Position numbers and translations under genes: made by a program
Part shown: one piece after another, positions 1 to 9,873 of the stretch
Position numbering within the stretch: position 1 is the stretch's first letter
Layout of the letters: every line of letters starts with the position of its first letter
Source: Branchipolynoe longqiensis
Lineage: Eukaryota > Annelida > Polychaeta > Phyllodocida > Polynoidae
NCBI GenBank assembly: GCA_030323885.1
Contig: CM059196.1
Span: 35,132,481-35,196,480 of the forward strand
Direction: 5' to 3'
Length of the DNA stretch: 64,000 nucleotides
The notes under the pieces: generated by a model
Databases searched by the model: none
What the model was told of the DNA's origin: nothing
What the model saw: only the letters and a program-made list of their open reading frames with translations

Positions 1-38
1 GTGCATATATGTATATATATATCTAATTATATATATAT

Positions 39-275
39 GACGAGTTCAGGTGAAAAAACCTGTAAATGCCAATCCCGAAATTTAATTAAAGTAAAAGATA
101 TTTACCTAAAGGTAATTTTAATTCTCCCCACTTCCACTTTGCTTGTATTAACTTGGTTATGGAGCAATGAACAAAACAATGGTAATGTAAAAAATGAATC
201 TTTTGAGAATTTGACTCCAATGTTTATCTCAATCCTTTGATTGCCATTTACAGGGTATTTGCACCTGAACTCCTC
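39..275. mobile_element. MITE family 1, copy 1
   Basis: A 237 bp element with inverted ends: the left end reads GAGTTCAGGTG and the right end CACCTGAACTC, each followed inward by CCTGTAAA and TGCCAATC in mirror order. Two further copies lie at 13999-14237 and 62450-63051 with the same body, including an internal TATGGAGCAATGAAC block. It has no coding capacity. The ends sit in TA-rich DNA, so the target duplication cannot be read with certainty. It is a non-autonomous DNA transposon of unassigned superfamily. Confidence 0.8.
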
Positions 276-295
276 ATATATATGTGTTATATCAT

Positions 296-440
296 TTATT
301 ATGTGGATATAAATAACGGCAGCCCCTTAATGGTTCTCTTTAACCACCTTAATTTCCATGTTATTCACTGCCGAGCGGGCATTCTCTCCTTCCCCGCCTC
401 CTATACCCATGAGCCAACTGTCACCCTGCTCACTTTCATA
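296..440 (+). repeat. dispersed repeat R, copy 1
   Basis: This 145 bp stretch is repeated in inverted orientation at about 39525-39655. Shared blocks include TATGTGGATATAAATAACGG, ACCACCTTAA and GGGCATTCTCTCC. It lies just outside the left end of the DIRS element, separated from it by a (TA)n run at 430-491. The other copy lies just outside the right end of the second DIRS remnant. Its nature is unknown. Confidence 0.7.
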
Positions 441-443
441 TAT

Positions 444-491
<48 letters not shown>

Positions 492-494
<3 letters not shown>

Positions 495-561
495 TACCTC
501 GGTAAACAGCCTCAGGCTAGCCTCAGGCTAGGGAGAGGTAAGCACGTCCGGTACCAGCAAT
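492..561 (+). repeat. DIRS left inverted terminal repeat
   Basis: The inner part, 528-561, is the reverse complement of 3757-3790. The outer 36 bp differ from the outer 84 bp of the right repeat, so the two terminal repeats share an inner block but have different outer extensions. A TTACCTCGGTAA palindrome lies at the outer edge. A direct repeat of CCTCAGGCTAG lies inside it. Confidence 0.9.
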
Positions 562-694
562 TAGCATATACAACTCACGACTGGATAACGTGTCGTTGGG
601 TTGCTCCGGCAAAATTAGTCTACATACAAGCAAATACGCAGTAAGTATAATAAAAACTGTGGTTAGCTTAATTATGATGCATTAGAGCATCAAT

Positions 695-835
695 ATGGAA
701 AGTTTAGACTTTCGTTGGTCCAATTTGGACGAGTTATTTGGTTATAAACAACCAAGGATAGAACACTCGAGTGGGTTTCTCGAAGGAACCAAACCGGTCA
801 TTAGCGGTTCTGTCAACACCCGGGTCACCGTGTGA
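695..835 (+). pseudogene. DIRS ORF1 (gag-like) start, truncated
   Basis: An ATG at 695 opens a 46-codon frame that begins MESLDFRWSNLDELFG and stops at 833-835. It sits where DIRS elements place ORF1, between the left terminal repeat and RT. The frame is far too short for a gag protein, which indicates an internal deletion soon after its start. I know no motif in the surviving part. The assignment as ORF1 rests on position. Confidence 0.5.
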
Positions 836-866
836 CTATGGGTAGAGATGTGGGTTTCGCCCTATC

Positions 867-1058
867 TCATGTGGAAATTCTCTCGTACTCTAATAGAGAG
901 TAATGTTGGAGATGCTCCTGGGTTTCTTTTATAGACTCCCCTAGACAAAACTTTTTCAGGCGTTTCTCCGAGTTTCGTAGCATTTTCTCCAACTTGTTGA
1001 CGTAGTAGTCACAGGTGGGAGAAGTGTGCGGAACAGAGGGATGGGCGGGCCGATACAC
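867..1058 (-). pseudogene. inverted coding-like fragment inside the DIRS element
   Basis: On the minus strand this 63-codon frame has a protein-like composition rich in Lys, Glu and Leu, for example KLEKMLRNSEKRLKKFC, while the plus strand of the same stretch is broken by stops. It lies between the ORF1 remnant and RT, where more of ORF1 would be expected on the plus strand. It has no ATG start (GTG at its upstream edge). An internal inversion of a gag segment would explain it, but a chance open frame cannot be excluded. Confidence 0.35.
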
Positions 1059-1111
1059 TGGTCCCGACCCCGCGTAAGGTTTGGGCTAACCAACTCTATG
1101 AGTTTACCTGC

Positions 1112-2473
1112 ATGCCGAATGGCTTAGCTTGTGCGCCACGTTTATTTACTAAATTGCTTAAACCTGTTTTCTCGGTAATGGCGAGGAAGGGTCACATAAT
1201 GTTTCCATACATAGATGATTCTTTTATTATAGCATCAACACAAATTGGTTGTGTGAATGCAGTTTTGGATTTATGTGCATTACTCACTAAATTGGGGTTT
1301 TATGTACATCAACAAAAGTCAGTGTTTAAACCAACAAAACAACTCAAATGTTTAGGGTTTATTCTGGATACACAGTCCCTTACAGTGTCGATAACAGAAC
1401 AAAAACTAATTAAGTTTATGACTACAGCGACTCAGCTTATTAAGTTATCAAAGCCAAAAATTAGACAGGTTGCTGTTCTTATTGGCATAATGACCTCATA
1501 TGCACCTGCTGTGTTATATGGGAAGGCCCATATTAAGTCGCTAGAAATAGATAAAAATTTAGCGTTAACACGAACTAAAGGCAATTTTGAGCGAAAGATG
1601 TTTATTTCGCAAGAAGGGTTACAGGATATTGGATGGTGGATGCAACATATAGCAAGTTCACCAAATCCAATCCGCATGGCGGAACCTAATACAGTAATTA
1701 CTACTGATGCTTCGTTAGAAGGTTGGGGAGCTCATCGAGATGGGGTCACAACAGGAGGTAGATGGCTTGATGATGAAAAATCAGACTATATTAATGCACT
1801 AGAATTGCGTGCTATTTATCTGGGCTTACGTAGTTTAGTAAAGATAAATAAATCACAGGTTAGAATACTAACTGATAATACTACTGCCATGGCATATATT
1901 CGTAACATGGGTGGAACCAAATCAAAGTCTTGCAATCAGTTATCTAAACTGATTTGGAACTGGGCACAGGCTCAACAAGTCTGGCTGACTGTAGCGCATA
2001 TTCCAGGGTCACAAAATACACTTGCAGATTATAAAAGTAGAAATTTCCATGACCATTTAGAGTGGTCTCTCTCTACACATTTGTTTAACTTCGTTTGTGA
2101 AAAATGGGGTACACCTGAAGTTGACTTATTTGCATCACGAAATAATAACAAGTTACCCTGTTATGTTTCTTGGCATCCTGAACCGGATGCTTGGAAAGTA
2201 GATGCGTTTGCTATTACCTGGGAAAATAATTATTTTTATATTTTCCCACCATTTAGCATTATCAGCCGAGTAGTGAGAAAAATCGGCTTGGAAGGGACAC
2301 ATGCGATACTGGTGGTGCCCGATTGGGACACGCAACCTTGGCTGCCAGCAGTTTCACAACTGGCAAAAGATCGTATACGATTCCCAAGAAAACTCGGGAA
2401 TCTGACGCACCACGGACCGCTAGTGGTTCACGGCGACGTGTCAACGACGCCCCTATTGGCATTCCTTTTCTAA
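1112..2473 (+). CDS. DIRS reverse transcriptase/RNase H polyprotein, N-terminally truncated
   Basis: A 453-residue frame. The product would copy DIRS RNA into DNA. Residues 1-20 match the conserved RT block before the active site (MPNGLACAPRLFTKLL). YIDD at 33-36 is the catalytic palm motif. RNase H follows, with Asp199 (TTDAS), Glu231 (ELRA), Asp255 (LTDNT) and Asp306 (LADYKSR). Residues 334-408 (PEVDLFAS, SWHPEPDAW, FPPF at 378-381) match the C-terminal part that in DIRS elements is annotated as Dam-like methyltransferase; the FPPF would replace its NPPY-type motif. Codons in frame from about 1004 extend the homology upstream (KVWANQLYEFTC), but a TGA at 1001-1003 ends it. The first RT motifs with the first catalytic Asp are missing. 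The last 151 bases overlap the recombinase gene, as usual in DIRS. Confidence 0.9.
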   Translation: MPNGLACAPRLFTKLLKPVFSVMARKGHIMFPYIDDSFIIASTQIGCVNAVLDLCALLTKLGFYVHQQKSVFKPTKQLKCLGFILDTQSLTVSITEQKLIKFMTTATQLIKLSKPKIRQVAVLIGIMTSYAPAVLYGKAHIKSLEIDKNLALTRTKGNFERKMFISQEGLQDIGWWMQHIASSPNPIRMAEPNTVITTDASLEGWGAHRDGVTTGGRWLDDEKSDYINALELRAIYLGLRSLVKINKSQVRILTDNTTAMAYIRNMGGTKSKSCNQLSKLIWNWAQAQQVWLTVAHIPGSQNTLADYKSRNFHDHLEWSLSTHLFNFVCEKWGTPEVDLFASRNNNKLPCYVSWHPEPDAWKVDAFAITWENNYFYIFPPFSIISRVVRKIGLEGTHAILVVPDWDTQPWLPAVSQLAKDRIRFPRKLGNLTHHGPLVVHGDVSTTPLLAFLF

Positions 2474-3432
2474 GGAAGCAGCTACAGCAATTTGGATTGG
2501 ACAGAATTACTGAGGATAGGATAGTATCGGATGCCTGGAGGCCAGGAACTGTCAAAATGTATACAACCTATTTAAAGAAATGGGGTGTACATTGTTTGTT
2601 AATGAAAGTTAAACCAACAAATCCAAAGATTTCACAAGTAGCTCGGTTTCTTCGTTCTCTAGAGGATGAAGGACTTTCCTTTGGATCGATTAATGCGGCG
2701 AGGTGTGCGTTATCAATTATATTACCTAGAATTGATGGCGAAACAGTTGGAAAACATTATGTTATTTGTTATTTACTTCGTTCAATTTATCAAAGGAATC
2801 CTCCAAAACCAAAGTATAGTCGGTTTTGGGATGTTTCTATAGTATTTAAGTTGTTTCAGGCTTGGCCTCACAACTCGTGGTTAGATATAAAACAGTTAGG
2901 TTTTAAGGTCGCGGTCCTGTTATTGTTAGTAACCGGACACAGAGGACAGACGATTGTTGCTTTATCCTTAACTGGATTAGAAATAGACAAGCAACAAGCT
3001 ACGTTTGATTTAGAAAAATTGCTCAAATCGAACACGTTAGGTGACCCTTTATCAACGGTTCACTTAGACTGTTTTCCGAATGATCGGAAATTATGTGTTG
3101 TGTCGGCCATACGGGCTTATATATACAAGACAAAGGATTTACGTGCATCACAACAACTATTAGTGAGCTTTATAAAGCCACATAAGGCGATTTCACGAGA
3201 CACACTTGCCAGATGGACAATTACGGTGTTGAAATTGGCTGGAGTGGATACGAGTAAATACTCTTCCCACTCAACTAGAGGAGCCATGGTCTCCAAGGCA
3301 CGGGTGCTTGGTATTTCTGTGAAAAGAATACTAGCGCATGCAGGCTGGAAGACGGCTAAGTCGTTTGCAAAACATTATAATAAACGACTAGAAAAGCCTA
3401 CCGGCGTTGCAAAGCGTCTTCTCGCCAACTAA
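2323..3432 (+). CDS. DIRS tyrosine recombinase
   Basis: A 369-residue protein of the phage-integrase type, which in DIRS elements joins the circular DNA intermediate to the target by site-specific-like recombination in the nucleus. Visible catalytic residues are Arg207 (TGHRGQT), His316 and Arg319 (SHSTRG), His339 (HAGW) and nucleophile Tyr352 (KHYNK). Residues 50-160 form the expected helical core-binding domain (TVKMYTTYLKKW). The full R-H-R-H-Y set is present and there is no internal stop, so this frame could be functional even though the element around it is broken. The start is uncertain: the ATG at 2323 lies inside the RT/RNase H frame, and true homology begins near residue 45. A degenerate copy of the same domain is split between 10080-10283 and 38740-38943. 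Confidence 0.93.
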   Translation: MGHATLAASSFTTGKRSYTIPKKTRESDAPRTASGSRRRVNDAPIGIPFLRKQLQQFGLDRITEDRIVSDAWRPGTVKMYTTYLKKWGVHCLLMKVKPTNPKISQVARFLRSLEDEGLSFGSINAARCALSIILPRIDGETVGKHYVICYLLRSIYQRNPPKPKYSRFWDVSIVFKLFQAWPHNSWLDIKQLGFKVAVLLLLVTGHRGQTIVALSLTGLEIDKQQATFDLEKLLKSNTLGDPLSTVHLDCFPNDRKLCVVSAIRAYIYKTKDLRASQQLLVSFIKPHKAISRDTLARWTITVLKLAGVDTSKYSSHSTRGAMVSKARVLGISVKRILAHAGWKTAKSFAKHYNKRLEKPTGVAKRLLAN

Positions 3433-3515
3433 CAAGAATAGGTGAGAACAAAAATTTAGAATGTTATAATAATAAGAAAGAATGATATTAAGGATAAAAA
3501 TGAATTATGTAAAGG

Positions 3516-3650
3516 TCTCCCTAGCCTGAGGCTAGCCTGAGGCTGTTTACCGAGGTAAAATAGTATAGTTATACGAGTCTTACCTTGGTACAGATGATGG
3601 ATAACTGTTGTTTTACCGAGGTATAAGCCTCGGATAGATGTGGGCTAGGG
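3516..3650 (+). repeat. DIRS internal complementary region
   Basis: Bases 3516-3560 are the exact reverse complement of the left end (492-536). Bases 3561-3650 are the reverse complement of the right end (3785-3874). In DIRS elements this region templates the terminal repeats through a circle. The junction between the two halves, at 3560/3561, marks both termini of the element. Confidence 0.93.
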
Positions 3651-3756
3651 CCCTCCCGCCACACCCTGCCACATCTATTCCGTTGGTGTACCTTTTCGGT
3701 AAAGTAATAGTATCCATTGTTTGAAAGTCATTTTTATCCTCAATAAGTAGGTTAAG

Positions 3757-3874
3757 ATTGCTGGTACCGGACGTGCTTACCTCTCCCTAGCCCACATCTA
3801 TCCGAGGCTTATACCTCGGTAAAACAACAGTTATCCATCATCTGTACCAAGGTAAGACTCGTATAACTATACTA
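3757..3874 (+). repeat. DIRS right inverted terminal repeat
   Basis: The inner 34 bp (3757-3790) mirror the left repeat at 528-561. The outer 84-90 bp mirror the right half of the ICR and could fold with it into a long hairpin with a loop of about 134 bases (3651-3784). The repeat ends in CTATACTA against a (TA)n tract that runs to about 3975. Confidence 0.9.
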
Positions 3875-3933
3875 TATATATATATAATATAATATATATA
3901 TGTATACATATATATACATATGTATTCATAGGT

Positions 3934-3974
<41 letters not shown>

Positions 3975-3980
3975 AATATA
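3875..3980. repeat. (TA)n / TATACATA microsatellite
   Basis: A run of alternating T and A with TATACATA interruptions lies directly against the DIRS right end. A similar run (430-491) lies against the left end. The element may have inserted into a TA tract, or the tracts may have grown later. Confidence 0.85.
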
Positions 3981-4172
3981 TGACGATATGTATACAGATA
4001 TATGTAGAGAGAGCGAGGGAGAAAGAGTGAGTAAGTGATGGCGCTACTACGTTTGGCGCCGTCCCGCAGCCTGCGGGGCGGGTTATGGTGTTTTGGACCT
4101 CGTTACCCACCGATTCTAACTCATTATGTGTATCTGGCATCTTACAGAGGCTGCACATGCGCAGTGCGACGC

Positions 4173-4228
4173 TATTATTATGCTGCCCACTCTGGTACCT
4201 GACCGACCACAGTGGGCAGCATAATAAT
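4173..4228. repeat. short perfect hairpin
   Basis: ATTATTATGCTGCCCACT is followed about 20 bases later by its exact reverse complement. The surrounding 3980-4428 has no recognisable gene. The hairpin could be the centre or one end of an inverted-repeat element, but no partner copy is visible in the window. Confidence 0.7.
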
Positions 4229-4428
4229 CCCACGTTACATGCACATCTCTCACTAATAATGCGCAGCCACACACACCCTGCAACATCTCAACTTCCTTCC
4301 TGACAATCTAATCCGCCCATAGCCACGTTCAACCCGCCATACCACACAGTCTGATTGTCCCTTAATGTTAAAGCTGCATAGTCTGATGGTTTTGAGTTTC
4401 GGTCATTTTCTGAGATGAAAACATTACA

Positions 4429-4879
4429 GGCCGTAATCGATTAACACGACCCGAGTGACTCGGGTCAGCCGAGTCGTCAGAATTTCAAATCGAAACCTGT
4501 GAGTAGAGTCGACAAATACACGTGCCATGTGCAAAACGATCCGACCCAAGTAACCCACCTCCTAGCTGGGGTTGGCAACGAGCGATGACGTCACATTTGC
4601 GCTGGTACTGTCCTGCAAGATAACAGCTACCAGTACCAGTCATAGATGTTTTTTTAAAAGAATAACTTAGATTAATGAAATGGAAATATAGATAAACTAG
4701 GCTATCATAAAATACTTTAAATCCTATTTTGCTGTAGTTTTATCGATTATTAAAAAAAGAAAAAAAGTGTCCACCCGAGCGCGGAGAAGCGTATTCGATT
4801 ATTCGACCCGAGTCTGTAGGATGTGCGCATGCGCCAAAAAGTGGCTCGGGTGACCAGAGTCGATTAATCGATTACGCCC
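4429..4879. mobile_element. MITE with GTAATCGATTAA ends
   Basis: A 451 bp element whose left end GCCGTAATCGATTAA mirrors the right end TTAATCGATTACGCC. Both ends are followed inward by GACCCGAG/CTCGGGT blocks. There is no coding frame of note. Only one copy is seen here. Confidence 0.7.
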
Positions 4880-4892
4880 ATGTTGATGGCTA

Positions 4893-5075
4893 TAACTTAC
4901 CTTACTTTAATGTTAAGTAACTTTAATTTTAATTGGCTAATTCTTTTAGATATTTGAAGTGCAAACATGGAAACTTAATTTTGGCAAGCATGCCATAGGC
5001 TTCTGTAGTAACGTATACTATTAAATTGCCTTAGTATTCCCTTCGATCTTTCGTCAACTGTTGAATAAGTGTAGT
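4893..5075 (+). repeat. old dispersed repeat D, copy 1
   Basis: This is one of five diverged copies (also about 23340-23545, 35835-36040, 52285-52450, 59083-59290), all on the plus strand. Shared landmarks in order are AAGTAACTTTAATTT, GATATTTGAAGTG, AAACATGGAAA, CATAGGCTTC and a terminal TATTAAATTG. No coding capacity is visible. Confidence 0.65.
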
Positions 5076-5229
5076 AGTATCTAAGTCAGATATGTAGAAT
5101 CAAATCCAGATTATTGTTTCTGTTTATAAAATGTGATGTTTTCATCAGACTATGACGCTTTAAAAGTTTAACTAGGCCTGCTGCTCAAGTCGGGGGTGGC
5201 CATTGTAGATGGCGATTCAGACGTAGGTA

Positions 5230-6249
5230 ATAATATCAAAGACAATGTACAATAAGACGTGCTACTCAGCGCGTTCATAAGGGACATTCTTAAATAATCA
5301 TGGAGTGCCGCCACTCAACAGCAAATAAGGTGCATTGTCTTTGATTATGTGAGGTAGTAGTTTTTTTACTCAGACACAATCACAAATTGTATTTATGCAT
5401 GGCACAGATTAAAGTGCTTAAAGTACTTCACTATACTATACTATTGTTTTCATTATTACTATGAGGAGATAACACACTATACTTGTCATACATTGTCTTT
5501 GATGGTACAGCAGTCAGTGTGGGCTAGGGAACCTGTCCCATTGTTTCAATGGTACAGCAGTCACACTGGGCATGGAGACCTGCCCAATAGACTACATCAC
5601 AGTTCCGACTGCGCATGCGCCGAAAACAGCCTTGGGAGCAAAGCAAAGGCGTACGGCCATTGAGTTTGCCTATACGCGCATTGAAAAACGTTAGTTTTAT
5701 TCAAGATTAATAGAAATCGCATACCCTAACCTTATCAATTTAATATAATCTTTTTGTTAAACCTGTTTTCTATATGTGTTCCAAGCGGTTTGTGTCTAGG
5801 TGGTGTGATTTTATCAATATTTTACTTTTTCTGTATGGAGATTGCTCACTGCCATTGACAATGCATTGAGTACTCTGGCTGTGGCTCTAACACTAGTCTG
5901 AGTGCCTAGATCTTTCTAAATCTAAATGCACATGGCATAAGATGTGCGGATTATATTGATGTAAATGCAATGCTGGATAAAAGATTATATCTTAATTTAT
6001 TATATATATTTTTTTTAGTTAGTATTCTATGTTTCAAAGAAGAGCTGAGATGAGCTGAAACTAGCACATTTCATAGCTGCACCCAGTGTATTAGCATATG
6101 CCATGTGCTTTTGGGGGGGGTTGTTTTGCCCTGATGCATCCCACAATGCACCGCGCCGCTGGAACCGTGATGTAGTCTATTACCTTGTTTGCTGTATTTC
6201 GCCGGAACGCGCTGAGTGGTGCATCTTATCATACATTGTCTTTGGTAAT
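5230..6249. mobile_element. inverted-repeat element of about 1 kb
   Basis: The left end 5230-5275 (ATCAAAGACAATGTACAATA, then ACTCAGCGCGTTC) is mirrored at 6205-6249 with few changes. A second mirrored block is around 5578-5604 and 6158-6186 (TAGACTACATCAC). Extra copies of CATTGTCTTTGAT at 5334 and 5494 suggest smaller derivatives nested inside. There is no coding frame of note between the ends. Confidence 0.6.
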
Positions 6250-6481
6250 ATATACATATATATAATATTCGCTGGGACTGGCCAGCCATTGCCTGCTCGT
6301 GGTAAACGTGGGAATGCTACGCTAATCATGTCGGAAAAGGTTACTCGGGCCGGTTGACGACAACATAACGACAGTGTTTGTCTGATGCCCAGCTTATTAT
6401 GACTGCCGCCAGCCGGAGAGGATGTCGTAAAGGCGAGTCGATGCGCCCGTGTTATGCGTCAAGCCGGGCTCCGTTGCTTAA

Positions 6482-7010
6482 GGGGCTGTCACCTTATGAC
6501 GTTTCTCGCCAACGCGCATCGACGTGTGATTTTTTGCCGCAACGTCGGGATACATCAGGAAGCGTTACGTGCGCGTTAGGCGAGCGTTGGTATTCGTTCA
6601 TCTCCGGTGACGGTCGGCGACGGTCGGTAGCGTGCGTCAGGAAATCGGCGAAGTTTTGTGCTTGCACAAAACTTTCGATGTGCGACGACGCACGGGTGCT
6701 AACATTATAGCGACGTTAGGGGCGCGTTGAGATACGGTAAACGTGCTGGAATAACGTTAACCGAACGCTAGGCACACGCACACGTGCGTGAGGCTCGTTG
6801 CGCCAAACTATTGCTTTGTTGTTTTATGTCCTAGCTACATCTAAGATCATATCAGGATGGCACACCAATTTTTTTTTTTTTTCGCACAACGTCAGCCGCA
6901 TGCTACCAATATGTTGCGCTGACGCTGAAAAGCTTGACGTTTCTCGATGATTAAAAGTGATTTTGCGCGTTGGCGGCGCGCCGGCGAGAACTGTCGTAAT
7001 GTGACAGCGG
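6482..7010. mobile_element. MITE family 2 (CTGTCAC ends), copy 1
   Basis: The left end GGGCTGTCACCTTATGACG and inward TTCTCGCC are mirrored at 6960-7010 by GGCGAGAA and GTGACAGC. A central palindrome AAGTTTTGTGCTTGCACAAA lies at about 6652-6676. A shorter relative is at 41674-41830. A SINE tail fragment lies inside, at 6810-6866. The element is GC-richer than its surroundings and has no coding capacity. Confidence 0.7.
6810..6866 (-). mobile_element. SINE-A tail fragment
   Basis: It reads, on the minus strand, as the last part of the SINE-A family (CCTGATATGA-CTTAGATGT-AGGAC followed by an AAACAACAA-type tail). It interrupts MITE family 2 and is followed by a run of T. Confidence 0.65.
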
Positions 7011-7099
7011 TAATAGTGCGGGGGTCGGAGGTGACTGTGGTCTGTTCCGTAGTACCGTTGCAATAGGATGTGAACACTATATGGAGCGTTTTGGGGCGC

Positions 7100-8790
7100 T
7101 TATAGTATGTACTTTATTAGGGTGTTGGGTCGGTCTTAGCTAGCCTCCATGGTATAAGGGTTTGGCCGTGGGTTGTTGGTTTGTGCGGTGTTGGTTACAG
7201 CATGTGCCTACTAAGGGCGTGTGGGCGTCGTTTGTTCCTTATGAGGCTGTTGGTTGGAGAATGTATTTAATAAGGGTGTGTGGGCGTGGTTTGTTCCTTA
7301 TGAGGCTGTTGGTTGGAGAATGTATTTAATATAGGTGTGTGGATGTGTTTTTTTCCTTATGAGGCTGTTGATTGGAGAATGTATTTAGTAAGGGTGTGGG
7401 GGCATGCTGTTTTCATTATTAGGATATTGGTTGAATAATGTACATAATAAGGGTTGTGGGTGTGGTTTGTTTCTTATTAGGCTATTGATTGAAGATTGTA
7501 CCTAATAAGTGGGTGTGGGTGTCGTTTGTTCCTTATTAGGCTATTGGTTGAAGAATGTACCTAATAAGGGGGTGTGGGTGTCATGTGTTTCTTATTAGGC
7601 TATTAGTTGGAGAATGTATTTAATAAGGGGGAGTGGGCGTGGTTTGTTCGATATTATGCTATTGGTTGAAGAATGTACCTAGTAAGGTGTGTGGGTGTCG
7701 TGTGTTCCTTATTAGGCTATTGGTTGGAGAATGTATTTAATAAGGGGGTGTGGGCGTGGTTTGTTCGTTATTATGCTATTGATTGAAGAATGTACCTAGT
7801 AAGGTGTGTGGGTGTCGTGTGTTCCTTATTAGGCTATTGGTTGGAGAATGTATTTAATAAGTGGGTGTGAGCGTGGTTTGTTACTTATTCGGCTATTGAT
7901 TGAAGAATGTACCTAATAAGGGTGTGTGAGTGTCGTTTGTTCCTTATTAGGCTATTGATAGAAGATTGTACCTAATAAGTGGGTGTGGGCGTGGTTTGTT
8001 CCTTATTAGGCTATTGATTGAAGAATGTACCTAATATGTGTGTGTGGGTGTCGTTTGTTCCTTATTAGGCTATTGGTTGGAGAATGTATTTAATAAGGGG
8101 GTGTGAGAGTGGTTTTCTTCCTTATTAGGATATTGGTTGGAGAATCTACCTCATAAGGGCGTGTGAGTGTGGTTTGTTCATCATTAGGCTATTGGTTGGA
8201 GAATCTACCTTTCCTGGGCATGTGTGAGTGATTTGTTCCTGATTAGGCTAGTAGTTCTACCTAATAATGATCATGGTCTGTTCCTGATTAGGTTCCTAGT
8301 TAAACAATATACTTCATAAGGATAAGTTGGTGTGGTATTTTCATTACATAGTGTTGCAGTATCACATATGCCAAATAAGAGAGTGTGGGCGTGGTCGTTT
8401 CCTTTTTAGGCTAGTGGTTGGAGAATCTGCCTAATAAAGAGTGGTTGGGTATAGGTTGTTCATGATTAGGCTAGTGGTTGGAGAATCTACCTAATAAAGA
8501 ATGTCTGGGTGTGGGTTGTTCATGATTAGGCTAGTGGTTGGAGAATCTACCCAATAAAGGGTGGGTGGGTGTCGGTTGTTCATGATTAGGCTAGTGGTTG
8601 GAGAATCTACCCAATAAAGAATGTGTGGGTGTGGGTTGTTTATCAGTAGGCTAGTGGTTGGAGAATCTACCCAATAAAGAATGTTGGGTGTGGGTTATTC
8701 ATGATTAGGCTAGTGGTTGGAGAATCTACCTAATGAATGTACGTGGGCATGATTTGTTCTTTATTATGTATTGTGTGTCGTACAGCAGAT
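7100..8790. repeat. minisatellite, about 60 bp units, with higher-order structure
   Basis: About 27 units of roughly 60 bp. The typical unit carries TTATTAGGCTATTGGTTGGA, then AATGTATTTAATAAGGG and GTGTGGGCGTGGTTTGTTCC. Between about 7400 and 8100 two unit types alternate (GGAGAATGTATTTAATAAG and GAAGAATGTACCTAATAAG), which gives a dimer of about 120 bp. A third type (CTAGTGGTTGGAGAATCTAC) fills 8390-8740. The edges are degenerate. Confidence 0.92.
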
Positions 8791-8868
8791 GCACAGTAGG
8801 AGAATGTTTGCGTTACTTGCTCTTTATTATGCAGGCGTTAGGGGTCGTTTTGTAAATGGGAAACATTG

Positions 8869-9006
8869 CAATGGCAAGTGCCAGGCTAAGAAGTGATACG
8901 TATCATTTGTTAAGTCATTGCTTTGACTCGATCAGGGTTTTAAGTCATTGCTTTGACTCTATCAGGGTTTGAACCCGTGGGTTCGAATCCCACGATCTAC
9001 CAAAAT
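8869..9006 (-). mobile_element. SINE-A (head type 2), 3'-truncated, with a 30 bp duplication
   Basis: A minus-strand tRNA-like head of type 2 with the first part of the SINE core. The 30 bp at 8911-8940 are repeated at 8941-8970 with one change. The rest of the core and tail are absent. From 9007 to 9460 I see no recognisable feature. Confidence 0.75.
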
Positions 9007-9461
9007 CTCAAATTGGAGTTTGCATATAATAATGAGTGTATTTACTAATATTTGAACCATCGCTGTATGTATGCAGTAGTGTGTCACTTTATATGACTCC
9101 CGAAATCTCTAATAAGTAAAACCCCAAAACCAACCGCCACAATGGATACTTCTAGGGACCATGTCTATATTTAATTACGCTGCTTATTAAAACAGGCGTT
9201 TTTATATTAAGCAAACAAGAGCAGCAAATTCCCAGCATTTTGTTCATTAACCACTTTTTGATGCGCCACATATTTTAATCAGGTTCAGATTAAAACTCTT
9301 TTATGTCACTTAATTTTCTATATATGTCAGCAATCACTGACAACCATAATCCCCAGCGTTTTAAGTCTCGTGGGATTCGTGGGATTTGCACTAATGGTCC
9401 CGGGACCACGCCGCTGCTACCCCGTGGTTGTTCCCACAATAATGGCTGCTATCATTACTTA

Positions 9462-9672
9462 TAAGCCCCTTTCACACACGGGCCTTAAGTCGCCTCAACT
9501 AGTTCGCCTCATCTTAGTTGACTCAGATCGTGTGTGTGAATGAATGCTCAGCTGAGGCGAATTAGGGCTGATTTGACTCAACTAGTTCGCCTCATGTAGA
9601 CTGCTTCCGAGGTGGATTAGATGAGGTGAACCAGTTGAGGCAACTTAAGACCCATGTGTTAACGGGGCTTTA
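9462..9672. mobile_element. MITE with about 48 bp terminal inverted repeats
   Basis: The left end TAAGCCCCTTTCACACACGG and inward CTTAAGTCGCCTCAACTAG are mirrored at the right end (CCAGTTGAGG, ACTTAAG, GGGGCTTTA). The flanks suggest a TA target. A GCCTCAACTAGTTCGCCTCA block also occurs again in the middle of the element. No coding capacity. Confidence 0.8.
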
Positions 9673-9873
9673 TATAGACAATTCTGCTTGGCAACTAGTG
9701 ATTTAATTCTGAACGCTGGTTTCTAGCGACAGTGAAATGGTTCTCTGAGGATAATTTCCTGTCTGTGTGTATTTATTTTATATGTTAATTAAATGTATCG
9801 TATGCGAGAGAAAACCTTCTAACCAGACAGATTTGGTCTTCGCTAAATTACCTTATTACCACTTCAATTATAA

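Larger units (their letters stand above)
492..3874 (+). mobile_element. DIRS-type YR retrotransposon, internally deleted
   Basis: This is a 3383 bp element with inverted terminal repeats, an internal complementary region (ICR) and overlapping RT/RNase H and tyrosine recombinase reading frames in the order known for DIRS elements. The ends were set from the ICR at 3516-3650. Its left half is the exact reverse complement of 492-536 and its right half the reverse complement of 3785-3874, so the two halves meet at the joined ends, as in the DIRS circle model. Full DIRS elements are usually about 5-6 kb. Here most of ORF1 and the N-terminal part of RT are missing, so this copy is not autonomous. 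No target duplication is expected for the family, and the flanks are (TA)n. Confidence 0.93.
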
